Positions 23,226-32,311 of a stretch of DNA of 64,000 nt are shown piece by piece. The position numbers and the translations under genes are program-made. The DNA lies in contig CAMUYA010000001.1 of the NCBI GenBank assembly GCA_947164865.1, forward strand, positions 1 to 64,000, read 5' to 3'. Every line of letters starts with the position of its first letter. Position 1 is the first letter of the stretch. This DNA is from an uncultured Lachnospiraceae bacterium (GTDB lineage Bacteria > Bacillota > Clostridia > Lachnospirales > Lachnospiraceae). The notes below the pieces were generated by a model that was not told the DNA's origin, ran no database searches, and worked only from the letters and a program-made list of their open reading frames with translations.

Positions 23226-24731
23226 ATGAGTTATTCGGAACTTCAAAACGGAAGTGACATAAGGGGCATCGCAATGGAGAACGAAACCGGAGCGGTCAAT
23301 CTTACAGATAAGGCAGCCTGCGATATAGCTGCAGCATTTGTTAAATGGATGAAGGAGAAGCTTCACAGGGACAATGTGAGGATCGCTATAGGACGTGATT
23401 CAAGGCTCACCGGAGAAGCGCTTTTAAATGCAGCGGCAAAAGGAGTATCCACCGAGGCCTCTATGGCATATGATCTGGGCCTTGCATCCACCCCCGCAAT
23501 GTTTATGACTACTGTGCTCGGGGATGATCCCTTTGACGGAAGCATCATGATCACAGCAAGTCATCTTCCCTGGTATAGAAACGGCATGAAGTTTTTCATA
23601 TCAAGAGGCGGACTTGAAAAGGATGAGATCAAGGAGATCACGGCCATCGCAGATTCTCTCGCTTCCGAAGGCAGAGAGGCAAGGCAGACTCCCGCGCCCA
23701 AAAAAGTCAGCTTTATGGACACATACACAGAATATCTGAGAAGCAAGATAATCACAGGTGCAGGCCGCGGTGATAAACCTTTATCGGGGCTTCACATCGT
23801 AGTTGATGCCGGAAACGGAGCAGGTGGATTCTTTGTAAAAGATGTGCTGCAAAAGCTTGGCGCCGATACTGCGGGAAGCCAATTCTTAGATCCCGACGGG
23901 CACTTCCCCAATCATATTCCCAATCCCGAGAATAAGGAAGCTGCCGAAGCAATCAAGGTTGCCACGATGAATTCCAATGCAGACCTTGGTATTATCTTTG
24001 ATACAGATGTGGACAGAGCCGGTGCGGTTCTTCCCGGCGGAAAGACTCTCACAAGGAACGACCTTATCGCCGCTCTTGCCACCATTGCTCTTAACTCCAA
24101 TCCCGGAACCACCATCGTCACCGATTCCGTCACAAGCGACGGACTGGCTCAGTTCATAGCTTCAAAGGGCGGTGTGCATAAGAGATTCAAGAGAGGCTAC
24201 AGAAACGTTATCGATGAGGCTATAAGACTTAATTCATCGGGCATTGATTCACAGCTTGCCATCGAGACCAGCGGACACGGTGCATTTAAGGAAAATTATT
24301 TCCTCGATGACGGCGCATATCTCATGGTTAAGCTCCTTATCGAAATGGGTAAGGGTAATAACATCTCCTCTCTTATCGAGGGATTAAAGGAGCCCGCAGA
24401 GAGCGTTGAACTGCGTTTCCATGTGGGAGAAGTAAGTGACCTTCAGGCAAACGGAGACAGGATCCTTAAGTATCTTGAAGATAATGCGGAATCTGTCGAA
24501 GGATGGAGCCTTGAAAAAGAAAACTATGAGGGCGTAAGAGTTAACTGTGATGCATCCCACGGTAACGGATGGCTTCTCTTAAGAAAGTCCCTTCACGAGC
24601 CCATTATGCCCCTTAATATCGAAAGTGACAGCAAGGGCGGTACTCTCCTTATAGCAAGGGCACTGTATAAGCTTATCGAGAATGAAAAAACTCTCGATCT
24701 TACACCGATTAGAGAGTTTTGTAAAGAATGA
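23226..24731 (+). CDS. Phosphohexomutase (phosphomannomutase/phosphoglucomutase)
   Basis: Interconverts hexose 6- and 1-phosphates for nucleotide-sugar synthesis. The four-domain alpha-D-phosphohexomutase family is shown by the NGSDIRG start, IAIGRDSRLTG, the phosphoserine loop MITASHLPW (Ser112), the metal loop FDTDVDRAG (about 259-266), the sugar-binding IETSGHGAFKEN and the C-terminal phosphate-binding region. The phosphoserine loop has Leu-Pro where many homologues have Asn-Pro (TASHNP). Length 501 is on the long side. It is the only gene on its strand here, facing murD. Its 3' end contains an inverted repeat that can terminate murD transcripts. Mannose versus glucose specificity is not decidable. 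Confidence 0.9.
   Translation: MSYSELQNGSDIRGIAMENETGAVNLTDKAACDIAAAFVKWMKEKLHRDNVRIAIGRDSRLTGEALLNAAAKGVSTEASMAYDLGLASTPAMFMTTVLGDDPFDGSIMITASHLPWYRNGMKFFISRGGLEKDEIKEITAIADSLASEGREARQTPAPKKVSFMDTYTEYLRSKIITGAGRGDKPLSGLHIVVDAGNGAGGFFVKDVLQKLGADTAGSQFLDPDGHFPNHIPNPENKEAAEAIKVATMNSNADLGIIFDTDVDRAGAVLPGGKTLTRNDLIAALATIALNSNPGTTIVTDSVTSDGLAQFIASKGGVHKRFKRGYRNVIDEAIRLNSSGIDSQLAIETSGHGAFKENYFLDDGAYLMVKLLIEMGKGNNISSLIEGLKEPAESVELRFHVGEVSDLQANGDRILKYLEDNAESVEGWSLEKENYEGVRVNCDASHGNGWLLLRKSLHEPIMPLNIESDSKGGTLLIARALYKLIENEKTLDLTPIREFCKE
24685..24720 (-). terminator. Terminator for murD inside the 3' end of the convergent mutase gene
   Basis: AAAACTCTC (24687-24695) and GAGAGTTTT (24712-24720) form a 9-bp stem. 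On the minus strand the stem is followed by an extended T-run (24685-24690). It lies within the last codons of the plus-strand mutase gene, 50 bases beyond the murD stop. On the plus strand the run is only TTTT, so termination there would be weaker. Confidence 0.65.
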
Positions 24732-24770
24732 TCCAATATGATTACAGCTACAGGGTTTTCAATGCCGGGA

Positions 24771-26009
24771 TCACAGGTTTTTTACCATCTCGGCAAACCT
24801 GTCTCCGCGGTCTTCAAAATTCTTGAAGTAACCATAGGAAGCTGCAGCGGGTGAGAGCACACATCCCTCTCCGGGGGCCGTGATCTCAGCCGCTTTTTTA
24901 ACGGCCATTTCAAGATTGGTAACGTATACGGGGCACCTGTGTGCACCGCTGTTTCTGTGCTGGGGATATTTGTAAAGAAACTCGTCGTGCACTCTCTTTC
25001 CGGATTCATACATGCAGACATAATTAAACTCTTCATGCTCTGCCATAAAATCCACCAGGATATCGTAATCTATCCCTCTGTCCAGTCCGCCTATAAGTAT
25101 GGTCTTTACGCCGGGTATACTCCTGAGGGCGCTGACGGCCGCCTCCGGGATGGTTGATATCGAATCATCATACCAGTCAATCCCCGCATAATTTCCGATG
25201 GGCTGTAGCCTGTGAGGAAGCCCCTCGAAGCTTCCGAGCGCTGCGGTGATTGCCTCATCGTCACAGCCATAGACCTCTTTTGCTATATGCCTTACAAATG
25301 TCGCATTCAGCTGATTGTGTTCTCCAAATACCTTAAGAGGAATATCTCTGACTTCATCCACAGTGACAACAGTGGTTTTTGCCTTAGTATCTATTTCGGG
25401 TACATTTTCCCCTTTGTAAAAAAAATCTCCCTCTTCCTGATATGTGGTGATATGGCTCTTAGCCTTGAAATAGGCATCCATCGAGTGATAATAATCAAGG
25501 TGATCCTCATAGAGATTAAGAAATACCGCCACATGGGGAGATACTTTGGTGTGCTTCATCTGATGGCATGAAAGCTCAAAAACTATGATGGTATCATCTG
25601 TTATCTGCTCACAGTAATCCATGCAGGGAAGCCCGATATTTCCGAGCAGGATCACCGGTCTGTCGGTGCATTTTTCAAGCACGTGAGCCAGCATTGATGA
25701 AGTGGTGCTCTTTCCCTTTGTTCCGGTTATTCCTATTATCCGGTCCCTGTACTGATTAAGAAAAAGCTCGGTCTGAGAAGTGTATTTATTCTTTCTGAGG
25801 GGCTCATAATCCTGCATCACAATGCCGGGGCTTTTGATGATGATATCATACTCATCCTCGTCAAAATCGTGGATCTTTCCCTCAAATACATCCACAGACT
25901 TTGCTTCGCAATGATTTTTGATATAGTTCTCGGAGGCCTTGCCCTCACGGCCGTAGCCCCATATCAGTATTCTCTTATCCTTTACGGCATCTTTAATTGT
26001 TACGCTCAT
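24771..26009 (-). CDS. murD: UDP-N-acetylmuramoyl-L-alanine glutamate ligase, probably the L-glutamate-adding MurD2 type
   Basis: ATP-dependent Mur ligase of 412 residues: N-terminal Rossmann region (ILIWGYGREGKASENYI), Walker-type GITGTKGKSTTSS (94-106), VFELSCHQM, LNLYEDHLDYYHS, GEHNQLNA, the C-terminal domain with WYDDSISTIPEA and a final AAASYGYFKNFEDRGDRF. It adds glutamate to UDP-MurNAc-L-Ala in the cytoplasm. The directly upstream gene encodes a MurL-type epimerase, which acts on the L-Glu product of MurD2 in Xanthomonas. By that context this enzyme may prefer L-glutamate; the sequence alone does not prove it. It is shorter than many MurD proteins (about 450). Gap to murL is 81 bases. 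Confidence 0.85.
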   Translation of the reverse strand: MSVTIKDAVKDKRILIWGYGREGKASENYIKNHCEAKSVDVFEGKIHDFDEDEYDIIIKSPGIVMQDYEPLRKNKYTSQTELFLNQYRDRIIGITGTKGKSTTSSMLAHVLEKCTDRPVILLGNIGLPCMDYCEQITDDTIIVFELSCHQMKHTKVSPHVAVFLNLYEDHLDYYHSMDAYFKAKSHITTYQEEGDFFYKGENVPEIDTKAKTTVVTVDEVRDIPLKVFGEHNQLNATFVRHIAKEVYGCDDEAITAALGSFEGLPHRLQPIGNYAGIDWYDDSISTIPEAAVSALRSIPGVKTILIGGLDRGIDYDILVDFMAEHEEFNYVCMYESGKRVHDEFLYKYPQHRNSGAHRCPVYVTNLEMAVKKAAEITAPGEGCVLSPAAASYGYFKNFEDRGDRFAEMVKNL

Positions 26010-26090
26010 AACTCTCTCTTATTCCCTGATCATTTATTACTTGATCATATACTTTTTATGATCCTTTTAAAAAACATTATTCGATATCGT

Positions 26091-27539
26091 TTACAACTTG
26101 TTTAAACGTTCTCTGTAAAATAGCAGCTCTTCCGGAACCAGATTGTCTTCATTCCATTCGTGAAGCATGTCATTTATATCAAATGTAACCTGATCAAGCT
26201 GCGATCTGTATCTCTCGGTAAGAAGGCTCTTCCCGCCTTTATCGATATAGTCTTTAAGGCATGCAAGCACCTCCCGCCTTGTTCCCACGCACTCAAAGGG
26301 CTTGTTCTCTTCTATTCCGCAGAGCTCTCTGAAATCGAGATCAAGGCTTTCCTTATCGAGAAGCTTTTCACCGAATATTTTTATAAGGTCCTCTTCCTCA
26401 ATAAAGGGAGAAAGGATGATATAAACAAATAAGCATTTAGGGCAGTTACAGCACCATATACCCTGCTTGCTTCCCTTGTTGCAGCTTCTGAACACACTGT
26501 GGTATTTCTTTGCCTCCGAAAAAAGAGCCGCTATCTGAAGCTCGGTAAGGGGCCTTAACAGGCTGAAGTAATGTATATCCGAGTCGGTAACAGTCTTAAA
26601 GTATTCATTAAAATCTTTCTCGAATTCAAAAGATTTGGAATATTGATGATTGACGAATGAGTCCTTTACGGTGGACTCATTTGCGCTGTTCTCGTTGGAA
26701 AGAGTGATATTCTTTCTGCCGGTAAGATACGCCGATATCACAGCGGAGAAAGCGACCACTGCCGAGAAAGGAATATGTCCGTTCATAAATCCTTTCTCAT
26801 TCATCTCGATTATCTTTTTATCGAGGATCCTTTTTGCCACATAATCACCGGATTTATAATCACACACATCTATTACATTCCGTGTGGTCTCGTTGCCGTT
26901 AATGGTGTAGGTGATGATGGGCTCGCCCTTCAGTATCTCGAGGCTTACCACAGAGTCCTTTCCTCCGCCCACGGGAACGAGGGCACCTTCATAAGATACA
27001 TCATCGTGGAGCGGCATATCTTTTGCATGAGCCTCCCTGTTACCTTCCGATGCCGCATCTGCTTCTTTCAGGCAATTACCATTCAGGGACAATTCAAATC
27101 CTACCAGCTCCTCCGGCTCGATATACTCGATCCCGTTAATATAAAGAAACTCCCCGAGTCCGTTGCGGTACAGCTTCTGCCACCAGCCTTGTTGCCACGG
27201 GGAAAGGCTGCCGCACTCAATAACAACAGTCTTGGGGCAGGTGATCTTGTAATAACTGATGGTCTCAACCATTCCGAGTGAAAAGATCATCCGGTCTAGT
27301 ATTTCATCGTTAACTAGATCTTCGATACTTTCGGATTCAAGGATCTTAACATCTTCGGTACCATTTTCGGTCGTAACCTTTAGCGGAAATTTCCACTTCG
27401 ACACAAAGCTCTCAAGTCCCTCTGTTTCAAAATGGAACTTCACAACAAGGTGATCGTCCTCTACTGTTTTTTCGTAGCTTTTATATATAAACTTTTTGTA
27501 TTTTTCTCTTAATTCTCTAAACTGTTCGCCCGCCATCAT
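26091..27539 (-). CDS. murL: UDP-N-acetylmuramoyl-L-alanyl-glutamate epimerase (MurL family)
   Basis: I recognise the MurL pattern known from Xanthomonas: YRNGLGEF (124-131), a PP-loop-like VGGGKDSVVSLE (190-201), GFMNGHIPFSA (250-260), NENSANES then NHQYSKSFEFE (297-307), FSLLRPLTEL, a Cys-rich CCNCPKC (363-369) and KPFECVG (413-419). MurL epimerises the terminal L-Glu of UDP-MurNAc-L-Ala-L-Glu to D-Glu with ATP and magnesium. Its position between a DUF4250 gene and a murD-type gene supports this. Start is ATG-ATG immediately after the preceding stop, with AAGGGAAA upstream. The resemblance is from memory and needs a search, but the motif series is specific. Confidence 0.82.
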   Translation of the reverse strand: MMAGEQFRELREKYKKFIYKSYEKTVEDDHLVVKFHFETEGLESFVSKWKFPLKVTTENGTEDVKILESESIEDLVNDEILDRMIFSLGMVETISYYKITCPKTVVIECGSLSPWQQGWWQKLYRNGLGEFLYINGIEYIEPEELVGFELSLNGNCLKEADAASEGNREAHAKDMPLHDDVSYEGALVPVGGGKDSVVSLEILKGEPIITYTINGNETTRNVIDVCDYKSGDYVAKRILDKKIIEMNEKGFMNGHIPFSAVVAFSAVISAYLTGRKNITLSNENSANESTVKDSFVNHQYSKSFEFEKDFNEYFKTVTDSDIHYFSLLRPLTELQIAALFSEAKKYHSVFRSCNKGSKQGIWCCNCPKCLFVYIILSPFIEEEDLIKIFGEKLLDKESLDLDFRELCGIEENKPFECVGTRREVLACLKDYIDKGGKSLLTERYRSQLDQVTFDINDMLHEWNEDNLVPEELLFYRERLNKL

Positions 27540-27719
27540 CTATTTTCCCTTGAACTGATTTGTGGCTTCGTCGTATCTGTACCCGGCCTTATCGAGTATG
27601 TCCGATATTTCGGACTCGCTTTCATCAATATCGTCGCACAGCTCGTCAAGCGATCCGTATCTGTCGCGCAGTTTCATATTTATCATGCTAAGCAGCATGT
27701 TTGGTTCTTTGGGAAGCAT
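27540..27719 (-). CDS. DUF4250 family small protein (59 residues)
   Basis: A short gene whose product begins MLPKEPNMLLSMINMKLRD and continues with RYGSLDELCDDIDES and GYRYDEATNQFKGK. This matches the DUF4250 family of roughly 55-60-residue acidic proteins found in Firmicutes and other anaerobes; function unknown. An AAGGAAGGAAA ribosome binding site precedes ATG at 27719, and a TATAAT box lies 24 bases upstream of the start. The stop codon TAG directly abuts the murL start codon, so translation of the two is probably coupled. Confidence 0.85.
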   Translation of the reverse strand: MLPKEPNMLLSMINMKLRDRYGSLDELCDDIDESESEISDILDKAGYRYDEATNQFKGK

Positions 27720-27742
27720 AAAATCTTTTTCCTTCCTTGGTC

Positions 27743-27769
27743 ATTATACCACACATCACATGAATTCAA
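27743..27769 (-). promoter_or_regulatory. Promoter of the DUF4250-murL-murD operon
   Basis: Minus strand TTGAAT (27764-27769), 15-base spacer, consensus TATAAT (27743-27748). The spacer is short, but the -10 is perfect and the position suits the first gene. Confidence 0.6.
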
Positions 27770-27774
27770 TCCGT

Positions 27775-27993
27775 TTACGCAGTATGCGGCGTTACAGAAT
27801 AAAGCACAGCCCCGATCCCCTCTACGATCAGAGTATCCCTTATAACTCTCTTGAGGAATCTGACAAGGCCCTGAATGGAATCGAGATTGTAATAATCCTG
27901 GATAAGCAGCCTTGTGCTCAGGGAGAATTTTATCTTCATGAGCATCATCACCGCCGAATAGATCGTTATGACGCCGAAGCCTCCGATCTGCAC
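27775..27993 (-). pseudogene. Remnant of a KtrB-type potassium transporter gene
   Basis: The 72-residue frame (QIGGFGVITIYSAVMML, then FSLSTRLLIQDYYNLDS and IRDTLIVEGIGAVLYS) matches an internal stretch of KtrB/TrkH membrane subunits, around the LIQIGGLGxMTF and ERLLIQEALNQ regions. In the family this stretch is preceded by about 80 and followed by about 290 residues. Here homology ends at VLYS, then five residues and a stop; upstream it runs straight into the end of the ABC exporter gene. A functional product is not possible. It is a deletion scar next to the murL promoter. Confidence 0.72.
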
Positions 27994-28004
27994 AAGGTTA
28001 CTAC

Positions 28005-29792
28005 CTACACCGCAAACTGACTGTTATAGAGTTCTGCATAAAAGCCACCCTTTGAAAGAAGCGATTCATGATCACCCTGCTCGACGATATTGCCGTCGCG
28101 CATTACCAGTATCACATCCGCTTCCTTTATGGTGGAAAGCCTGTGTGCCACGATAAAGCTGGTCCTGCCCTGCATCATCCTGGCAAAGGCCTTCTGTATA
28201 CGTATCTCGGTTCTTGTATCTATCGAGCTTGTAGCCTCATCCAGTATCAGCATCGGGGGCAGACAGAGCATTACTCTGGTAATGCAAAGGAGCTGCTTCT
28301 GACCCTGGCTGAGCATACCTCCATCCTCTCCTATCACTGTGTCATAGCCGTTTGGCAGTCTCTTTATGAAGCTGTGAGAATGTGCAGCCTTTGCCGCAGC
28401 GATGATCTCCTCATCCGTGGCATCAGGCTTACCCATGCAGATATTTTCCCTGATCGTTCCGGCTTTGAGCCAGGTATCCTGAAGCACCATTCCGTAGCTG
28501 CCTCTTAAGCTGTCCCTTGTGACATTTCTTATATCCAGCCCCTCCACGCTTATGGATCCCTCATCCACATCATAGAATCTCATAAGCAGATTGATTATGG
28601 TTGTCTTTCCGCATCCTGTGGGGCCTACGATCGCCACTCTCTGTCCGGGCTTAACATCCAGGCTGAAGTTCCTGATGAGAGGCTTATCTTCAACGTATCT
28701 GAATTCAACATTCTTAAGGCTTACATTACCCTTAACATCGCTTATTACAGCGGCATTTTCCGCTTCGGGTGTGCGGGGCTTTGCCTCGATAAATTCAAAT
28801 ATCCTGGACGCACATACTACGGCATTCTGAAGCTCCGTCACCACGCCCGATATCTCGTTAAAGGGCTTTGTGTACTGGTTTGCGTAGGTGAGGAAGCATG
28901 TGAGTTCTCCCACTGTCAACGTGGTAAAAAGATTCGCATTTTCCAAAGCGAACCCTCTTATTACAAAGAATCCTCCCACAACCGCAACTCCCGCATACAC
29001 AAGGGAATTGACAAATCTTGTGCTGGGATTGACCAAGGATGAGTAAAATACTGCTTTCAGTGAGCTGTCGTGGAGCCTTCCGTTTATCTCATTAAACCTG
29101 TCCTTAACGGCTTCCTCTTTGGCAAAAATCTTGACTATCTTCTGATTGCCGATCATCTCGTCGATAAGCGCAGTCTGCTCGGCACGTATCTTTGACTGGC
29201 TCTGGAAATAGTCATGTGTGTGAGTGGCTATAAACTTTGCCACAAAGAAGGATAAAGGTGTGATAAATATTACGACTATCGATACAAAAGGACTGGTCCG
29301 CAGCATGAATACCAGCGTTCCGAGTATCGTCATCACTCCTGTAAAAAACTTGGTAAATCCCATGAGCAGTCCGTCCGCAAAGGTATCGACATCCGCAACG
29401 ATCCTGCTCACGATATCTCCGGTGGGCTGCTTATCGAGGTACGAAAGAGGCAGATCATGAAGATGTCTCATAGCATCATTTCTGATATCCTCAACCACAT
29501 GATAGGTGATATGGTTATTGATCGTATTCATCACCCACTGGGAAACTGCTGTAAGGATGATCACGATTCCCATTCTGATCAGTATCTTGTAGAGCGCATC
29601 AAAATCAACGCTGCCTTCTCCGTACAGGAAAAGGTCCACAGCATGCCCGATAAGAACGGGAATATACAGAGTCCCAACCACTATAGCCGCAGCAAGTATC
29701 AGGGATATAACAAGTAGCGGAATATAGTGCCTGATGTAATTCAATATCTTCCCTATTGTTTTTTTGTTGATGTCTTGTTTTTTAGATTTCAA
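28005..29792 (-). CDS. ABC exporter half-transporter (catalytic subunit of a heterodimer)
   Basis: Fused membrane domain (six helices, about 1-330) and nucleotide-binding domain (about 355-595): Walker A GPTGCGKTT, signature LSQGQKQLL (Ser-Gln for the usual Ser-Gly), Walker B MLILDEATSSID with the catalytic Glu, and H-loop VAHRLST. It pairs with the adjacent gene 29798-31564, which has a degenerate catalytic site, as in BmrCD/TM287-288-type drug or lipid exporters. It starts 5 bases after its partner's stop. Substrate unknown. Confidence 0.93.
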   Translation of the reverse strand: MKSKKQDINKKTIGKILNYIRHYIPLLVISLILAAAIVVGTLYIPVLIGHAVDLFLYGEGSVDFDALYKILIRMGIVIILTAVSQWVMNTINNHITYHVVEDIRNDAMRHLHDLPLSYLDKQPTGDIVSRIVADVDTFADGLLMGFTKFFTGVMTILGTLVFMLRTSPFVSIVVIFITPLSFFVAKFIATHTHDYFQSQSKIRAEQTALIDEMIGNQKIVKIFAKEEAVKDRFNEINGRLHDSSLKAVFYSSLVNPSTRFVNSLVYAGVAVVGGFFVIRGFALENANLFTTLTVGELTCFLTYANQYTKPFNEISGVVTELQNAVVCASRIFEFIEAKPRTPEAENAAVISDVKGNVSLKNVEFRYVEDKPLIRNFSLDVKPGQRVAIVGPTGCGKTTIINLLMRFYDVDEGSISVEGLDIRNVTRDSLRGSYGMVLQDTWLKAGTIRENICMGKPDATDEEIIAAAKAAHSHSFIKRLPNGYDTVIGEDGGMLSQGQKQLLCITRVMLCLPPMLILDEATSSIDTRTEIRIQKAFARMMQGRTSFIVAHRLSTIKEADVILVMRDGNIVEQGDHESLLSKGGFYAELYNSQFAV

Positions 29793-29797
29793 AGTAA

Positions 29798-31564
29798 TTA
29801 TGTCTCCACTTGAGTGTTATATATCTCTCTATAGATTTCGCATGTCTTAAGCAGTTCTTCGTTTGTTCCTACTCCAACAACAGCTCCGTCATCAAGCACG
29901 ATTATCTTATCGGCATTTCTGATGGATGAAGCACGCTGCGACACGATAAATACCGTGGTGTCACTGATGGAGGCGATCGCCTTCCTGAGAGCTGCATCGG
30001 TTGCGTAATCAAGTGCGGATGCGGAATCGTCAAGTATAAGTATCTCAGGATTCTTAACAAGAGCCCTTGCAATGGTAAGGCGCTGTTTCTGACCGCCCGA
30101 AAAGTTCCTTCCGTTCTGCTCCACAACAGCATCCAGTCCGTTTTCTTTCCCTTTAACGATCTCGGTGGCCTGAGCCATATCCAGGGCTTTCCAGAGTTCT
30201 TCGTCAGTGGCGTTTTCATTTCCCCACAGAAGATTGCTTCTGATGGTTCCCTTAAAAAGCACTGCCTTTTGGGGAACAACTCCCACTTTGCTCAAAAGCT
30301 CTGTGCTTTCATATTCATCTGCATTTTTTCCTTCTATACGCACGCTTCCAGAAGTGGCTTTATAAAAGCCGGGGATCATGTTTACCAGAGATGTCTTACC
30401 CGATCCTGTTCCTCCGATGATACCTATTGTCTCGCCTTTTTTGACCGAGAAGCTTATATCCGTCAGAGTTTCGTCTCCGGCACCCGCGTATTTCAGGGAA
30501 GCATGGTCAAAGACAATGTACTCACCGCCGGGAGCAGACTCATTGCACGGTTTTTCAAAGCTGTTTTCTGCCGGACTTTCAGCTTTATTTTCTGCATCAT
30601 CTTTTTCCCGGGCATCTGCAGCGTTCCTAGTTTTGAGCACTGCTTCTACTCTGTCTCCGCAGGCGATAGCCTTTGTGATCAGCACGATAAGGTCCGCAAA
30701 CTTTATCAGCTCAACAAGTATCTGGCTCATATAGTTAACGATGGCCACCACCTGGCCCTGCGTCAGATCTCCGATATTAACTCTCACTCCGCCGATATAT
30801 ATGAGCGCTATGAGCGCGCCGTTTACGATCACGTAGGTGAGTGGATTGGACAGAGCTGAGAACCTGGCAACGTGTGTCTGTGCCTTGGTGAGCACTCTGT
30901 TGTCAAACTCAAAATCCTTTAATTCTTTTTTCTCCAGACGGAATGCCCTTATGACTCTTACACCTGTAAGGTTTTCTCTGGTGTGGCCGAGCACCTTGTC
31001 CAGATTTCCCTGTACTCTTTTATAGAGCGGCATGGTAAGGAGCATTATTCCGTACACAACAACAGCCAAAAGCGGAATGGTCACCACAAACACAAGAGCC
31101 GCCTTTACATCTATTGTAAAAGCCATGATCATGGCACCGAAGACCACGATGGGTGACCTCAGAAACAGCCTCAAAACCATATTTACACCGTTTTGAAGCT
31201 GATTGATATCACTGGTCATCCTGGTGATCAGCGTTGATGTTCCTATTTTGTCTATACTGGTGAAATCCAGAGTCTGAATGTGTGAAAATACGGCTTCACG
31301 AAGCTCCGTCGAAAAGCCTACCGCAGCTTTCGCCGCAAAGAACTGAGCCGTTATGGCCGCCACCATTCCGATAAGTGCCAGGCCTACCAATACAAGCCCC
31401 ATTTTTATTATCATGGGATGGTCTTTTCCCGGTATTGCCACATCTATTATCCTTGAGATAACAAGGGGCACAAACAGCTCAAAAGAAGCCTCGAGCAGCT
31501 TAAAAAGCGGCGCGAGGACAGATTCTTTTTTATAGTTTTTTAAAAATTTAAGTAATGATTTCAT
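29798..31564 (-). CDS. ABC exporter half-transporter (degenerate-site subunit)
   Basis: Same layout as its partner, 588 residues. Motifs: Walker A GGTGSGKTS, signature FSGGQKQRL, Walker B ILILDDSASALD with Asp where the catalytic Glu should be, and VSQRASS where the H-loop His should be (Gln). These two changes mark the inactive site of asymmetric heterodimeric exporters. An insertion rich in Ala, Glu and Asp (about residues 325-350) joins the domains. No Shine-Dalgarno sequence is visible in the AT-rich 30 bases before ATG at 31564, so initiation may be leaderless or weak. Confidence 0.92.
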   Translation of the reverse strand: MKSLLKFLKNYKKESVLAPLFKLLEASFELFVPLVISRIIDVAIPGKDHPMIIKMGLVLVGLALIGMVAAITAQFFAAKAAVGFSTELREAVFSHIQTLDFTSIDKIGTSTLITRMTSDINQLQNGVNMVLRLFLRSPIVVFGAMIMAFTIDVKAALVFVVTIPLLAVVVYGIMLLTMPLYKRVQGNLDKVLGHTRENLTGVRVIRAFRLEKKELKDFEFDNRVLTKAQTHVARFSALSNPLTYVIVNGALIALIYIGGVRVNIGDLTQGQVVAIVNYMSQILVELIKFADLIVLITKAIACGDRVEAVLKTRNAADAREKDDAENKAESPAENSFEKPCNESAPGGEYIVFDHASLKYAGAGDETLTDISFSVKKGETIGIIGGTGSGKTSLVNMIPGFYKATSGSVRIEGKNADEYESTELLSKVGVVPQKAVLFKGTIRSNLLWGNENATDEELWKALDMAQATEIVKGKENGLDAVVEQNGRNFSGGQKQRLTIARALVKNPEILILDDSASALDYATDAALRKAIASISDTTVFIVSQRASSIRNADKIIVLDDGAVVGVGTNEELLKTCEIYREIYNTQVET

Positions 31565-31621
31565 TTATATAATCAGTATTATGTAATTCAGTGAGTATTA
31601 TTTAATCCGCAAATATAAAGT

Positions 31622-32308
31622 CTAACTTACGCACACGGTGAGAAAACAGTCGTAAACTTTTTCTTCGATCCATGTGTATTTTGAATTCTCACTGCTGTCA
31701 AGCTCGAGCATATTCCGGGAAAAGTAAGGTCTTACACCCTCTCCGGTGCACTTTCCCAGCGCTTCCTTTCTCGACCACAGCTTGTAGAAAAGCTCCCTTG
31801 TTTCGTCCTCCGAAACGGCTTTGCTCTCTTCCCCGGAGAAGAATCTCCCGGCCATGCTCTTTTCACGCTGCGAGCGCATGTTCTGGATGTCGGCCCCTAC
31901 CTCTCTGTCGGAAACGGCAAGTATCACCAGGCCTCCGGCATGGGATAGATTAAAAAACGGCAGCCTCTCATCCACAAAATAAGGCTTTCCCATCTCCCCG
32001 TAACGGTATGCATAATCCACGGCTTCGGCCTTTTCGGACAGCAGTTCTTTAAGGCTGATCACGGTGATAAGGTCTTCCCCGTTTTCCCTGCAGGAGCCTT
32101 CATCAAACTCCCGCATAGCGTGCTGTATAAGAAGCCCCGCACCGATGGTGGCTGCTCTTCCTTTGGGATTATTCTTCATCCTCAGGGCAAGCTGCTTTCT
32201 GTGTGAATCGATACGGGAAAGATACATTTCTTCATCTTCCGGAGTGAGTTCAGTCAGCTCCGGAAGATCCGTTTTCAGTACATATACCTTTAAGAAAAAC
32301 GAGGTCAC
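31622..32308 (-). CDS. 4'-phosphopantetheinyl transferase (Sfp type)
   Basis: It transfers phosphopantetheine from CoA to carrier-protein serines. Motifs in 228 residues: the core VGADIQNMR with metal-binding Asp, FYKLWSRKEALGKCTGEG near residue 170, and PYFVDERLPFFNLSHAGG (the NxSH motif). It starts at GTG 32308, just after the aspS stop at 32312-32314, with AAGGAA upstream, so it is the last gene of hisS-aspS-PPTase. No polyketide or nonribosomal peptide genes are present in the window, so its carrier-protein client is unknown; fatty acid ACP is possible. Confidence 0.9.
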   Translation of the reverse strand: MTSFFLKVYVLKTDLPELTELTPEDEEMYLSRIDSHRKQLALRMKNNPKGRAATIGAGLLIQHAMREFDEGSCRENGEDLITVISLKELLSEKAEAVDYAYRYGEMGKPYFVDERLPFFNLSHAGGLVILAVSDREVGADIQNMRSQREKSMAGRFFSGEESKAVSEDETRELFYKLWSRKEALGKCTGEGVRPYFSRNMLELDSSENSKYTWIEEKVYDCFLTVCVS

Positions 32309-32311
32309 TTT

